In this document: positions 1-9,969 of the stretch, piece by piece
How the letters are laid out: each line of letters starts with the position of its first letter
Position numbering within the stretch: position 1 is the first letter of the stretch
NCBI RefSeq assembly: GCF_001712755.1
Contig: NZ_MDKC01000032.1
Span: forward strand, 267,607 to 331,606
Origin: Gottfriedia luciferensis
GTDB taxonomy: Bacteria; Bacillota; Bacilli; Bacillales; Bacillaceae_G
Direction of reading: 5' to 3'
DNA: 64,000 bases
Made by a program: the position numbers and the translations under genes
Notes under the pieces: model-generated
What the model saw: the letters and a program-made list of their open reading frames with translations, nothing else
What the model was told of the DNA's origin: nothing
Database searches by the model: none

Positions 1-509
1 ATCGCTCTTTTTCCAACTGATTTACTATTAAATTGTCGGTTATACGGAGCAATTTGATGACCTTGTCCTTCACTATAAATGAACGCTTTTTCATTTACAT
101 TGAATTTTGAAACGCCTTCTGTTCCTTCTTCAGTACCAATGATTTCTAACTTATGTTCTAAATCTATTGAATCAACTTCAACAAAACGAAGATCTTGGAA
201 ACGATCAAACTGATCAACTACAATTTTAGTAACTTCCCCGATTGAGTTAAATTGTAAACCGATATGTGATCCAGGCTTTACTTGTACCATTTCTGGATCT
301 TCTCCAGCGTAACGAACATAACCACCAAGCGGCAATAATCTTATTGTGTATGTAGTTTCATTTCGATAAAATGAGAAAACCTTTGGACCAAACCCAATTG
401 CAAATTCTCTACATAATATACCAGCACGTTTTGCAAAATATAGATGTCCTAGTTCATGAAAAAATACAAGTGCGCCAAAAATTACAACAAACGCTATAAC
501 TGTATTCAT
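1..509 (-). CDS. rseP: RseP/RasP site-2 zinc metalloprotease, N-terminal part (runs off the window edge)
   Basis: Membrane-embedded site-2 protease that cuts anti-sigma factors such as RsiW inside the membrane after a first cleavage and also clears remnant signal peptides. Only the first 169 codons are in the window. The first hydrophobic segment (about residues 4-17) runs straight into the zinc-binding HEXXH motif HELGH at residues 18-22. The stretch GFGPKVFSF and the LLPLGGYV segment further on are typical of the family; the PDZ domain and the second metal ligand lie beyond the edge. The ATG at 507-509 begins 13 nt after the dxr stop, so it is the next gene of the dxr operon, as in other Bacillaceae. 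Family assignment is secure; completeness of the gene cannot be judged. Confidence 0.93.
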   Translation of the reverse strand, partial: MNTVIAFVVIFGALVFFHELGHLYFAKRAGILCREFAIGFGPKVFSFYRNETTYTIRLLPLGGYVRYAGEDPEMVQVKPGSHIGLQFNSIGEVTKIVVDQFDRFQDLRFVEVDSIDLEHKLEIIGTEEGTEGVSKFNVNEKAFIYSEGQGHQIAPYNRQFNSKSVGKRA

Positions 510-522
510 CTAATTACCACCC

Positions 523-1680
523 TTACTTTATTAGTGATGAAACGAATTGTCTTGTTTGTTCATCAATGTTACGAATTTCTTCTAATGAAGGTTTACTTAT
601 TACATTGTGTTTTTCAAGAGCGTTTTCTATTAAATTCTCAATTTGTAAGAATGATATTTTATTCTGTAAAAAAGCAGCTACCGCTTCTTCATTTGCTGCA
701 TTTAATACAGTTGGTAAACTACCGCCAACTTTACCAGCTTGGTAAGCATAATCCAAACATTTAAACCTGTTAAAATCCATCTCCTCAAAATGAAGTGTCC
801 CAAATTTAATCAAATCTAATGGCTTATGATTAGTAATTGGTTTTCTTGAAGGATAGTTCAGTGCATAGGCGATTGGTACCCTCATATCAGGTGTTCCTAA
901 TTGTGCCATTACACTTCCGTCATCGAATTCAATCATAGAGTGTATAACACTTTCTCTATGAAGTACTACATCAATTTTTTCATATGGCATATTAAATAGC
1001 CAATGTGCTTCAATTACTTCTAATCCTTTATTCATCATCGTAGCTGAATCAATTGTAATCTTTGCTCCCATTGACCAATTTGGATGATTTAGCGCATCTT
1101 CAATAGTAACATCCTTTAATTGATCTCTTGTTTTATCTCTGAAGCTACCACCTGAAGCTGTAATGATTAATTTATGTATTTCATTTGGGTTTTCACCATT
1201 TAAACATTGATAGATTGCTGAATGCTCACTATCTACTGGTAAAATTGAGACACCATATTTTTCTGCTTCAGCCATTACAATATGACCTGCTGTAACTAAT
1301 GTCTCTTTATTCGCTAGTGCGATTGTTTTACCATTTTGGATGGCTTTCATAGTTGGAACTAAACCTACACTTCCAACAACAGCGTTTACAAGTATTGTAC
1401 TGTCTTCATGAACGGCAACTTCGATAAGGCCTTCTTCACCATATAAAACTTTGATTTGTGAAGGGATACCTAAGCTCGTCAGTTTTTCAGCTTCTTCTTT
1501 ACCAGCAACTGAAACTAGTTTTGGTTTAAATTCTAAAATAATCTTATATAATTCATCAATATTTCTCCCAGCTGAACACGCGACTAATTCAAAATCATTT
1601 GATTGATTTCTAATAATATCGAGTGTTTGTATACCGATTGAACCAGTTGCTCCAAGTAAGCTGATTTTCTTCATTTTCAT
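523..1680 (-). CDS. dxr: 1-deoxy-D-xylulose 5-phosphate reductoisomerase
   Basis: Second enzyme of the MEP isoprenoid pathway: it rearranges and reduces DXP to 2-C-methylerythritol 4-phosphate with NADPH and a divalent metal. Visible are the N-terminal nucleotide-binding motif LLGATGSIG, the metal-site segment VDSEHSA, the flexible-loop region [11 protein letters not shown] and the [20 protein letters not shown] signature. The open frame extends six codons upstream of the start chosen here, but a GGAG ribosome site sits just before the ATG at 1680; the ATG at 1674 is an equally possible start. Length is about 385 residues, normal for the family. It lies between cdsA and rseP, so undecaprenyl, CDP-diacylglycerol and protease functions of the envelope share one operon. 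Confidence 0.96.
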   Translation of the reverse strand: MKMKKISLLGATGSIGIQTLDIIRNQSNDFELVACSAGRNIDELYKIILEFKPKLVSVAGKEEAEKLTSLGIPSQIKVLYGEEGLIEVAVHEDSTILVNAVVGSVGLVPTMKAIQNGKTIALANKETLVTAGHIVMAEAEKYGVSILPVDSEHSAIYQCLNGENPNEIHKLIITASGGSFRDKTRDQLKDVTIEDALNHPNWSMGAKITIDSATMMNKGLEVIEAHWLFNMPYEKIDVVLHRESVIHSMIEFDDGSVMAQLGTPDMRVPIAYALNYPSRKPITNHKPLDLIKFGTLHFEEMDFNRFKCLDYAYQAGKVGGSLPTVLNAANEEAVAAFLQNKISFLQIENLIENALEKHNVISKPSLEEIRNIDEQTRQFVSSLIK

Positions 1681-1707
1681 ATGTCTCCTTAAATGCAAAA
1701 ACTAATA

Positions 1708-2496
1708 CTATAACGTAAATAGTAAATAGACGATTGGCAATGTGAAAATGATACTATCAAATCTGTCTAAAATCCCACCATGACCAGGTAATAAATTTCC
1801 TGAGTCTTTCACACCGTAGTATCTTTTATATGCAGATTGTACGAGATCACCTAATTGACCAAAAATCGAAACAAGAACAGCTACTAGTACTAAATATAGT
1901 ATTGAATGATTTAAAGTTAACATAATCGATAAAATTACTGCAACTACTACAGCACAAATAATTCCACCTATCGAACCTTCAATCGTTTTATTGGGACTAA
2001 TATCAGGCCAAAGTTTAGTTTTACCTGTCGCTTTCCCTATAAAATATGCACCCGAATCAGTTGCCCAAATTACGAATAATGGGAAGAAAAAGAATGCAAT
2101 CCCCATATTTCTCATCTCGTACATATAATGAAATCCTAATCCTACATATAAACTACTTAGTACTACAAAAGAAGCATCTTCAAAAGTAAATGTATTCTTT
2201 GTAATTACCGTATATGATAAAAGTAGTAGGATTAGTACAATTGAAATTTCTGTTTTACCGATTTCCACAGGAAAAATCTTATTTGATAAATCATTTGGTG
2301 TAATTGCTACCCATGTTAAGATTAATCCAAGTACAGTTTGTGCACTGAATAAATTAAACTTTTTCATTCTAATCAATTCAAAATAACCGATTGTCCCAAG
2401 TGCAAATACAAGTAATCCAAACGGCCATTTACCAAATATTACTAATCCTAAAAATAATGCTCCAGCTATAACTCCTGTTATAATACGCTGTTTCAA
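1708..2496 (-). CDS. cdsA: Phosphatidate cytidylyltransferase (CDP-diglyceride synthase)
   Basis: Integral membrane enzyme that makes CDP-diacylglycerol from phosphatidic acid and CTP, the branch point to all phospholipids. The 262-residue protein is a string of hydrophobic segments, with the conserved block [20 protein letters not shown] in the middle and the family signature [12 protein letters not shown] near the C-terminus, where the acidic residues bind metal and substrate. It starts 17 nt after the uppS stop and is followed 27 nt on by dxr, consistent with one transcript. Confidence 0.96.
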   Translation of the reverse strand: MKQRIITGVIAGALFLGLVIFGKWPFGLLVFALGTIGYFELIRMKKFNLFSAQTVLGLILTWVAITPNDLSNKIFPVEIGKTEISIVLILLLLSYTVITKNTFTFEDASFVVLSSLYVGLGFHYMYEMRNMGIAFFFFPLFVIWATDSGAYFIGKATGKTKLWPDISPNKTIEGSIGGIICAVVVAVILSIMLTLNHSILYLVLVAVLVSIFGQLGDLVQSAYKRYYGVKDSGNLLPGHGGILDRFDSIIFTLPIVYLLFTL

Positions 2497-2513
2497 GTTC
2501 GTTCACCGCTTTC

Positions 2514-3293
2514 TTAAATACCACCATATCTTCTAGCTCGATTTTGATATTCTTTAACCGCATCAATTAAACACTCTTCGGTAAAATCGGGCCATAATAC
2601 ATCTGTAAAATATAGTTCAGAATAAGCAATTTGCCAAAGCATAAAATTACTAATCCTTAATTCACCACTTGTTCTAATTAACAAATCTGGATCTTTAAAA
2701 TCACTAGTCATTAAATAACGATTGAACAATTCTTCATTAATTTCTTCTTTATTTACTTTATTATCCAATACATCTGAAGAAATCTTTTTAACTGCAGAAA
2801 TAATTTCGTCTCTAGATCCATAATTTAGGGCAAAATTTAATACCATACCCGTATTATTTTTAGTTTCCTCTACTGCTCTTAATACTGCTTCTGTAGTATA
2901 GCTTGGTAATTGCTCTTTATTTCCAGTTAATCTTACCTGCACATTTTCTTCGATTAATTCAGGTAAAAATGTTCCTAGAAATTCTTGAGGTAACTTCATT
3001 AAGAATTCTACTTCAGTTTTAGGTCTTTTCCAATTCTCAGTTGAAAAAGCATATAAAGTTAACGTCTTTACACCTAATTTACTAGCAGTTCTTGCAATTT
3101 TTCGAACTACTTTCATTCCCTCATAGTGTCCCTTAACCCTTGGAAGATTCCTCTTTTGTGCCCATCTACCATTACCATCCATTATTATTGCAACATGCTC
3201 AGGAATTACTCCATCGACCCCATTTAATTGCGAACTTGGAGGTACATTTTTCTCTTCTTTATTTCTTTTAAAAAAAGAAATTAATTTAAACAT
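2514..3293 (-). CDS. uppS: Isoprenyl transferase (undecaprenyl diphosphate synthase)
   Basis: Cis-prenyltransferase that condenses isopentenyl diphosphate units onto farnesyl diphosphate to make the C55 carrier used for peptidoglycan and teichoic acids. The catalytic block MDGNGRWAQ holds the essential Asp at residue 39, and the C-terminal block LIRTSGELRISNFMLWQ followed by AYSELYF is the usual substrate-binding part. A Lys/Asn-rich N-terminal extension of about 30 residues precedes the core. It is the first gene after the bidirectional hairpin that closes the frr transcript. Length of 259 residues is normal for Bacillus. Confidence 0.96.
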   Translation of the reverse strand: MFKLISFFKRNKEEKNVPPSSQLNGVDGVIPEHVAIIMDGNGRWAQKRNLPRVKGHYEGMKVVRKIARTASKLGVKTLTLYAFSTENWKRPKTEVEFLMKLPQEFLGTFLPELIEENVQVRLTGNKEQLPSYTTEAVLRAVEETKNNTGMVLNFALNYGSRDEIISAVKKISSDVLDNKVNKEEINEELFNRYLMTSDFKDPDLLIRTSGELRISNFMLWQIAYSELYFTDVLWPDFTEECLIDAVKEYQNRARRYGGI

Positions 3294-3330
3294 CTTTAAT
3301 CCTCCGTCTAAGTATATCTAATTAAAGCAT

Positions 3331-3371
3331 TGAGTAAAAAAACCCCCTTAAACAGAGGGTCTTTTTACTCA
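3331..3371 (-). terminator. Hairpin between frr and uppS
   Basis: Long inverted repeat: the outer arms TGAGTAAAAA and TTTTTACTCA are perfectly complementary and the inner arms are C5/G3 runs around a short AT loop. In the minus direction the second arm carries a run of seven T. It sits between the end of frr and the start of uppS and is nearly symmetric, so it could stop transcription in both directions or act as an attenuator for the uppS operon. Confidence 0.75.
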
Positions 3372-3481
3372 AAGCGCTTAGTTTATTTAATTATAATGCA
3401 ATAATGAAATTATGTAATAGCATAATGTGAAAAATTCATTATTTTTCTAAGCGCTAATAAGATATACCTTGCAATGCAGTA

Positions 3482-4039
3482 TTAAACTTCCATTATCTCT
3501 TTTTCTTTTTCTTTTGTGATTCCATCGATTTTTTCGATATGTGAATCTGTTTGTTTTTGAATGTCTTCTACAAGACCACGTAATTCATCTTCAGTAATTT
3601 CACCATTTTTTTCTGCTTTTTTCAGATCATCATTTGCATCACGGCGGATGTTACGTACTGCAACTTTAGCATCTTCAGCAGATTTTTTAACTACTTTTAC
3701 TAAATCGCGACGTCGCTCTTCTGTTAATGGTGGGAAACTAATTCTGATTACAGTTCCATCATTTGAAGGGTTTAATCCTAAGTCAGCTTTTTGAATCGCT
3801 TTATCCATATCATTAATGACTGTTTTATCGTAAGGAGTAATTAATAATAATCTTGCTTCTGGTACTGAAATATTTGCCATTTGGTTGAGTGGTGTTGGAG
3901 CACCATAATATTCAACTAAAACTTTATCTAAAATAGCTGGGTTTGCACGACCAGCACGTACTGTTGCTAATTCTCTAGAGAAAGCAGAAACAGCTTTTGT
4001 CATTTTTTCTTTTGCTAAAGAAATGATTTGATTAGACAT
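3482..4039 (-). CDS. frr: Ribosome recycling factor
   Basis: Splits the post-termination ribosome together with EF-G. The 185-residue protein has the standard three-helix tail-domain pattern and conserved segments [12 protein letters not shown] near the N-terminus and [14 protein letters not shown] in the C-terminal helix, where the arginines contact 23S rRNA. It begins 2 nt after the pyrH stop, so translation of the two is probably coupled, as in the rpsB-tsf-pyrH-frr cluster of most bacteria. A hairpin follows about 110 nt downstream. Confidence 0.98.
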   Translation of the reverse strand: MSNQIISLAKEKMTKAVSAFSRELATVRAGRANPAILDKVLVEYYGAPTPLNQMANISVPEARLLLITPYDKTVINDMDKAIQKADLGLNPSNDGTVIRISFPPLTEERRRDLVKVVKKSAEDAKVAVRNIRRDANDDLKKAEKNGEITEDELRGLVEDIQKQTDSHIEKIDGITKEKEKEIMEV

Positions 4040-4041
4040 CT

Positions 4042-4764
4042 TTATTTCCCCTTTACTATTGTTCCAATATTTTCGCCAAGTACGGCACGTTTAATATTAC
4101 CTTCTTCCATAATTGAGAATACAATTAATGGAATATCATTGTCCATACATAAAGAAGATGCAGTTGAATCCATTACACCTAAACCTTCTTTTAATACGTC
4201 TAGATATGTAAGAGTTTCGTATTTTACAGCAGTTTTATCGATTGATGGGTCAGCTGAATATACTCCGTCTACATTATTTTTTGCCATTAAAATAACATCT
4301 GCTTCAATTTCAGCAGCACGTAATGCAGCAGTAGTATCAGTTGAGAAATAAGGATTTCCTGTACCAGCAGCAAAAATTACAACACGTTTTTTCTCTAAAT
4401 GACGAATTGCTTTACGACGGATATATGGTTCTGCAACTTGACGCATTTCAATTGATGATTGTACACGAGATTGTACACCAAGTGTTTCAAGACTATCTTG
4501 AAGTGCTAAAGAGTTCATTACAGTACCTAACATGCCCATGTAGTCAGCTGTAGCTCGGTCCATACCCATTTCGCTACCTGTTTTACCACGCCAAATGTTA
4601 CCAGCACCTACTACTACTGCAACTTCAACATCTAGTTCTGCAATTTCTTTAACTTGTTCAGCAATTGATTTAATAACAGATGGATTAATTCCAAATCCTT
4701 GCCCGCCAGCTAGTGCCTCACCACTAAGTTTTAATACTACGCGATTATACTTTGCTTTACTCAT
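4042..4764 (-). CDS. pyrH: UMP kinase
   Basis: Hexameric bacterial UMP kinase of the amino-acid kinase fold, phosphorylating UMP to UDP with ATP; GTP activates and UTP inhibits in Bacillus. Visible are the N-terminal KLSGEALAG loop, [26 protein letters not shown] and the C-terminal DNDIPLIVF block. The frame opens four codons upstream, but that first ATG forms part of a GGAGG ribosome site spaced 5 nt from the ATG at 4764; the resulting 240 residues match the usual length. Confidence 0.97.
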   Translation of the reverse strand: MSKAKYNRVVLKLSGEALAGGQGFGINPSVIKSIAEQVKEIAELDVEVAVVVGAGNIWRGKTGSEMGMDRATADYMGMLGTVMNSLALQDSLETLGVQSRVQSSIEMRQVAEPYIRRKAIRHLEKKRVVIFAAGTGNPYFSTDTTAALRAAEIEADVILMAKNNVDGVYSADPSIDKTAVKYETLTYLDVLKEGLGVMDSTASSLCMDNDIPLIVFSIMEEGNIKRAVLGENIGTIVKGK

Positions 4765-4806
4765 AATACCCTCCATTTACGTACATCTATGTATTTACGT
4801 TTCTTT

Positions 4807-4841
4807 AAAAAATAGGGAACACATAGTGTCCCCTATTTTCA
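4807..4841 (-). terminator. Terminator/attenuator between tsf and pyrH
   Basis: In the minus direction the arms AAAATAGGG and CCCTATTTT flank a smaller ACAC/GTGT stem, ending in a T6 run. It would stop part of the tsf transcripts before pyrH. Confidence 0.8.
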
Positions 4842-4856
4842 TTCAAAGTAACTAAA

Positions 4857-5741
4857 TTAGTTACCTTTTACTTGATTCATTACTTCTTCAGCAAAGTTAT
4901 CTTCACGTTTTTCTAAGCCTTCTCCAACTTCATAACGAACGAAAGATTTAACAGTTCCGTTAGCAGCTTTAACGAATTGACCTACTTTAACGTCTGGGTT
5001 TTTAACGAAAGATTGATCTAATAAGCAGATTTCTTCGAAGTATTTACCAATACGTCCTTCTACCATTTTCGCAACGATGTTTTCAGGTTTACCTTCGTTT
5101 AATGCTTGTTGAGTTAAAATTCCACGCTCATGCTCAACTTCTTCTTGAGAAACAGCATCACGAGAGATATATTTAGGGTTGATTGCAGCGATGTGCATAG
5201 ATACGTCTTTAGCAACATCTTCTTTAGTTGTTCCTTCTACTACTGAAAGAACACCGATACGACCGCCACTGTGTAAGTAAGCACCAAATGCATCAGCATC
5301 AGTTTTAGAAACTAATTCAAAACGACGTAAAGAGATTTTTTCTCCGATTTTAGCAATAGCATGGTTGATGTATGTTTCAACAGTTTCACCAGTTGCCATT
5401 GTTTGTGCTAAAGCTTCTTCAACAGTTGCAGGTTTGTTAGCAACGATATGTTTAGCAAGAACAGAACCTAATTCTTTGAAACCTTCGTTTTTCGCAACGA
5501 AATCAGTTTCAGAGTTTACTTCGATTAATACTGCATCGTTTCCAGAAACTTCAACGAAAGTTAAACCTTCAGCAGCGATACGGTCACCTTTTTTAGCAGC
5601 TTTTGCGATCCCTTTTTCACGAAGGTAGTCGATTGCTTTGTCCATGTTACCTTCAGTTTCAGTTAATGCTTTTTTGCAATCCATCATACCAGCGCCAGTT
5701 TTTTCACGTAATTCTTTTACCATTTGTGCAGTAATTGCCAT
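4857..5741 (-). CDS. tsf: Translation elongation factor Ts
   Basis: Nucleotide exchange factor for EF-Tu. The N-terminal UBA-like domain carries [17 protein letters not shown] (about residues 10-26), and the core contains [12 protein letters not shown], whose TDFV segment inserts into EF-Tu. The 294-residue length matches the family. A ribosome site AGGAGA stands upstream of the ATG. It lies after rpsB, separated by an intrinsic terminator, so S2 and EF-Ts output can be uncoupled. Confidence 0.98.
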   Translation of the reverse strand: MAITAQMVKELREKTGAGMMDCKKALTETEGNMDKAIDYLREKGIAKAAKKGDRIAAEGLTFVEVSGNDAVLIEVNSETDFVAKNEGFKELGSVLAKHIVANKPATVEEALAQTMATGETVETYINHAIAKIGEKISLRRFELVSKTDADAFGAYLHSGGRIGVLSVVEGTTKEDVAKDVSMHIAAINPKYISRDAVSQEEVEHERGILTQQALNEGKPENIVAKMVEGRIGKYFEEICLLDQSFVKNPDVKVGQFVKAANGTVKSFVRYEVGEGLEKREDNFAEEVMNQVKGN

Positions 5742-5820
5742 AATATTTCATCTCCTATATGTAAGCTTATTTTATTCAATCGTTTTATAAGGTAAACAAT
5801 TTCTGATTATTTTAACCTTA

Positions 5821-5858
5821 AAAAAAGGTGATAAAAGGCTAAAACCTCTTATCACCTT
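5821..5858 (-). terminator. Intrinsic terminator between rpsB and tsf
   Basis: In the minus direction GGTGATAAGAGG pairs with CCTTTTATCACC (one wobble) across a six-base loop and is followed by seven T. A strong, textbook hairpin placed about 10 nt after the rpsB stop. Confidence 0.88.
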
Positions 5859-5869
5859 TCAATTTCTCA

Positions 5870-6677
<808 letters not shown>

Positions 6678-6683
6678 TGGACT

Positions 6684-6712
6684 ACTATAGCATATACATT
6701 ATTAATTATCAA
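6684..6712 (-). promoter_or_regulatory. SigA promoter of rpsB (extended -10)
   Basis: On the minus strand TTGATA and TATAGT are separated by 17 nt, and a TG dinucleotide one base before the -10 box makes it an extended -10 promoter. Start would fall near 6677. Confidence 0.8.
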
Positions 6713-7131
6713 GAGAAAACGAGAAATTATTGTCGAAGTTTCAACAATGTTTGCTTTTTCTTTTCTCTATCTAAATCCTTCTTGCATTTTCATCCATAGA
6801 AAGTCTTTTTTAAATCATCGAACTGCTATTATTTAAATTTGGGCTATTTTTCCATACTTTTGATTAACACATGAATGGAATAAATCAAGTGATTTAGAAA
6901 TGAGAATTCACCTGTCCCAACAACAGAATCTTTATCAGTATTGGGAATTTTTGTTAATTTATTCAACTTAATCGTATTCTTCTTCATATTTTATTAAATC
7001 GTTAAAATAGAATTGTCAATAAAGTAAATAATATGAGGCTGATTTGCATTACTCAAATATAAATAATCTTAAAAATCATTATAGTGCCATTTAAAATTCT
7101 AAATGAATTCATTGTGGAGTTTACAAAGCTC
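6713..7131 (-). other. Non-coding gap between sigD and rpsB
   Basis: About 420 bp of AT-rich DNA. I see no open frame with a ribosome site, and in particular no trace of swrB (ylxL), which separates sigD from rpsB in B. subtilis. The only feature at its upper end is a weak GGAG/CTCC hairpin directly after the sigD stop, without a T run. Confidence 0.6.
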
Positions 7132-7911
7132 CTATATATTTTTTTTACTTAAAAGATCTCTTAATTTAAAAATAGATTTAGCATGGATCTGAGACACCCT
7201 AGAAGTCGATAAATTAATAATTGTTCCAATTTCAGTAAATGTTAATTCTTCATAATAATACAAACTTATTACTAGCTGTTCTTTCTCATTTAATTCAGTT
7301 TCAATCCTCTTAGCAAGTAGCTTATTTTGTTCATCTTTCAGTAGCATTTCTTCTGGTGTTAATGTTTCATGATCCTTTATTGTTTCAATAAAATTAACTT
7401 GTCCATCTCCAGCATCTTTGATTTGTTCATCTACAGACAACATATTAGAGAAAAACACATCATTCATGACATTAATAACTTCCATCGAAGAATAACCAGT
7501 GTACAGCGCTATTTCTTCAGGTGTAGCTTTTCGTTCAAGAGTCGGTTCTAACTTTTCAATTGCATTTTCAATTTTTTTTGCTTTATCTCTAATTGTTCTA
7601 GGTAACCAGTCTTCTTTACGAAGACCATCCAGTATATTACCACTTATTCTTATTGAAGCATATGTTTCAAATTTCAAATCTCTTTTCGGGTCAAATTTCT
7701 CTAGTGCGTCATATAAACCCATTAACGCTAAACTGTGTAAATCATCCCTGCTGATGCTGACACTTGAAGGTAATCTATGAGCTATACGATTTACTTGAAA
7801 GTGAACTAGTGGCATATATATCTGCATTAACGTATCTCCGGCATCTAAATCACGATCTTCAATCCACTTTTTCCAATAACTTTGTGAAACATTTTTTTGA
7901 ACTTGCAACAC
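7132..7911 (-). CDS. sigD: RNA polymerase sigma factor SigD (sigma-28/FliA family), without its flagellar operon
   Basis: Alternative sigma factor that normally directs late flagellar, chemotaxis and autolysin genes. Region 2 shows MPLVHFQVNRIA, DLHSLALMGLYDALEKFDP and the promoter-melting segment LKFETYASIRISGNILDGLR; region 3 has EDWLPRTIRDKAKK; region 4 ends with the helix-turn-helix TFTEIGTIINLSTSRVSQIH. All regions are intact and full length (about 260 residues). The first GTG (7920) is inside the GAGGTG ribosome site, so the GTG at 7911 is the more likely start. In B. subtilis the gene is near the end of the long fla/che operon; here codY is its upstream neighbour across 1.2 kb of non-coding DNA. 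An intact frame suggests a live regulon elsewhere in the genome. Confidence 0.93.
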   Translation of the reverse strand: MLQVQKNVSQSYWKKWIEDRDLDAGDTLMQIYMPLVHFQVNRIAHRLPSSVSISRDDLHSLALMGLYDALEKFDPKRDLKFETYASIRISGNILDGLRKEDWLPRTIRDKAKKIENAIEKLEPTLERKATPEEIALYTGYSSMEVINVMNDVFFSNMLSVDEQIKDAGDGQVNFIETIKDHETLTPEEMLLKDEQNKLLAKRIETELNEKEQLVISLYYYEELTFTEIGTIINLSTSRVSQIHAKSIFKLRDLLSKKNI

Positions 7912-8115
7912 GTTTTTCACCTCAGCGAATTACCATATTATGTTTAATACTTGATTGACAATTTGTTCTTAAATTAGTGATTTTTGGCGAAATTAAATTT
8001 TTAGGCAACATTTAAATAAAGGGAATTAAAGCTTTACTCAAGTTTTATTCGTACTATTGAATATGCAGTTTCCGATTAAATATGTACTATGTCCATTTCC
8101 CAAGGAGTCTAGTGA

Positions 8116-8214
8116 ATGCATCAAAAGGAGATTAAAAAAAATCTAGATTTAATTCATCAAATTCTTCTTTTATTACTATTTAGCCTTTCAATTTGCCTAT
8201 TATTAAACGGCTAA
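8116..8214 (+). CDS. Candidate 32-residue single-span membrane peptide
   Basis: Unrecognised small ORF. A good ribosome site CAAGGAG ends 8 nt before the ATG. The predicted peptide has a charged start (MHQKEIKKN) and a C-terminal hydrophobic half rich in Leu (ILLLLLFSLSICLLLNG), which would suit one membrane span with the N-terminus inside. It is the only such frame in the region left by the missing fla/che genes, and it runs against the surrounding genes. No convincing promoter is visible. Leu-rich frames arise easily in AT-rich DNA, so this may be chance. Confidence 0.35.
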   Translation: MHQKEIKKNLDLIHQILLLLLFSLSICLLLNG

Positions 8215-8225
8215 ATAGTAATAAA
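8169..8225. repeat. 17-bp perfect inverted repeat
   Basis: The arms at 8169-8185 (TTTATTACTATTTAGCC) and 8209-8225 are exact reverse complements around a 23-nt loop. No T run follows on either strand, so it is not a standard terminator. The right arm covers the stop codon of the candidate small ORF at 8116-8214. Confidence 0.7.
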
Positions 8226-9026
8226 TATGAATCTATTAATTTTATTCAATATTCGGTACGAATCAATCATTTCGCATACATGCTTTTTCAATGTAAGTTT
8301 CGATAAAAACTCAGTTGTTCACTTTTTGATCCTTTTAAAAATTATATTATTAAAATTCTATAATGTATCCACTTATTCTTTAAAATAATGTGAAATTTTA
8401 TCTAGTACAATAAAAAATATTATTTTTTCATTTTTTTAAAATAATTGTACTTATATTCCAAAATTTTATTTTTAATATAATAGATTAAACTTTAGGATGA
8501 CCTAATTTTAGTTATACTTAATAAAGAACAAATTAAAGAGTACAATTTTTTTATTTTATACTATTAAAAAGGAAGCCTCTTTTGTAATAATTGTTGTTTA
8601 GTAATTAACTGTTTATAACCAAAAATTATTAAAGCTAACGAGGTAGTTTAAAATAGGGTTAATACTAATGAAAGTAGGCTAGTTCTAGAAACTTTTCATA
8701 CTTGTTTGATATTGTACTTCTTTATCTTCGTATTAAGGAGAGTATGTATCTGAAGTGGAAATAACTGACATCTACTAAAAAACAACAATATATTTGAAAG
8801 CAGCCAACAGTATAAAAGGAAAAAATCCCCTTACAATTTTATTATCTAATTCCCTCTCAAAAATACTTTTTATATTTTATCACTATAATCAAGTAAATAT
8901 TTTTTAATCATACCATAATTTCCAATTCGTCTACATAGTTCATTTATACAAAAAAGGAAATAGTCTCTATTTATTTAATCTTTTTATTCCAATATAAAAT
9001 ATGCAATATTCTAACAATAATAAAGC

Positions 9027-9066
9027 AAAAAAACCTTTTCCCAATTATTAATTGAGAAAAGGTTTA
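9027..9066 (-). terminator. Terminator of the xerC-hslVU-codY operon
   Basis: On the minus strand AAACCTTTTC...CAATT pairs with AATTG...GAAAAGGTTT, followed by a T run. It lies about 36 nt after the codY stop, so the transcript ends here and does not continue to sigD. Confidence 0.85.
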
Positions 9067-9102
9067 AACTTAATATTATCTTTTAAGAAGTGACATTATT
9101 AA

Positions 9103-9882
9103 TTAGTTAGATTTTAATTTCTCTAACTCTAATAAGAATTTGTCATTTAGTACTTTAATATAAGTACCTTTCATTCCTAGTGATCTTGACTCGATAACAC
9201 CAGCACTTTCTAATTTACGTAGTGCATTTACGATTACAGATCTTGTAATACCTACTCGGTCAGCAATTTTACTTGCTACTAATAAACCTTCGTAGCCATT
9301 TAATTCTTCAAAAATATGTTCGATTGCTTCTAATTCGCTATAAGAAAGAGATGAAATAGCCATTTGTACAACTGCTTTACTTCTAGCTTCTTCTTCAATT
9401 TCTTCTGCTTTTTCACGTAGAATTTCCATACCTACTACTGTAGCGCCATATTCTGCTAAGATTAAATCATCATTTTCAAAATCATGATTAATTCGAGCAA
9501 GAACAAGAGTACCTAAACGCTCACCACCACCGATAATTGGTACAATAGTAGTTAAACCGCCAGAAAATAAATCTTTATTTTCAACTGGGAATGCAGTGTG
9601 CTCACTGTTGATATCGATATTTGATGATGTTTCATTAATATTAAATAGGTTTTGTGTATATTCTTCAGGGAATTGGCGATCGCTGAACATTTTTTGCATA
9701 CGCTCATTTTCGATTTTTTGGTGAAGACCGTAACCTAATAATTTCCCTTTACGACTTAAAATAAATACATTTGATTCAATAACCTCTTCTAATGTATCTG
9801 CCATTTCTTTAAAGTTTACTGGCTTACCTGCAGATTGTTGTAATAACTTATTAATCTTTCTTGTTTTTTCTAATAATTGCAT
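9103..9882 (-). CDS. codY: GTP- and branched-chain-amino-acid-responsive global repressor CodY
   Basis: Master regulator of nutrient limitation in low-GC Gram-positives; binds isoleucine/leucine/valine in its N-terminal GAF domain and responds to GTP. The 259-residue length equals that of B. subtilis CodY. The N-terminus [20 protein letters not shown] is characteristic, and the C-terminal winged helix shows [20 protein letters not shown] with the following wing [17 protein letters not shown]. It is last in the xerC-hslV-hslU-codY cluster, 87 nt after hslU, and is closed by an intrinsic terminator. Confidence 0.98.
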   Translation of the reverse strand: MQLLEKTRKINKLLQQSAGKPVNFKEMADTLEEVIESNVFILSRKGKLLGYGLHQKIENERMQKMFSDRQFPEEYTQNLFNINETSSNIDINSEHTAFPVENKDLFSGGLTTIVPIIGGGERLGTLVLARINHDFENDDLILAEYGATVVGMEILREKAEEIEEEARSKAVVQMAISSLSYSELEAIEHIFEELNGYEGLLVASKIADRVGITRSVIVNALRKLESAGVIESRSLGMKGTYIKVLNDKFLLELEKLKSN

Positions 9883-9969
9883 CTTTCTAAATGCCTCCTA
9901 TTTAATTGTACGTTTCCTTTGAACTTCTTAGCAAACTCATGGCTGAATTCAACATGTTCTTTAACTAAA

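Larger units (their letters stand above)
7921..9026. other. Long AT-rich non-coding region at the site of the missing fla/che operon
   Basis: About 1.1 kb between the codY terminator and sigD, where B. subtilis has some 30 flagellar and chemotaxis genes. I see no recognisable fragments of flgB, fliF, cheA or similar genes. The region is exceptionally AT-rich with many stop codons in all frames. It contains one candidate small plus-strand ORF (8116-8214) and a perfect inverted repeat. A possible sigD promoter with TTGTCA and TAATAT spaced by 15 nt lies near 7940-7970 on the minus strand, but the spacing is poor. Confidence 0.7.

Noticed and set aside
456..764. Plus-strand frame of about 100 codons opposite the dxr 3' end and rseP start
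   Set aside because: It is antisense to two well-supported genes, has no ribosome site and low-complexity composition; a shadow.
4028..4351. Plus-strand frame of 107 codons opposite pyrH
   Set aside because: Antisense shadow of a conserved kinase; no start signals or recognisable domain.
7921..9026. Remnants of flagellar genes between codY and sigD
   Set aside because: I looked for fragments with flagellar motifs in all frames and saw none; the DNA is too AT-rich and stop-rich to support decayed genes by eye.
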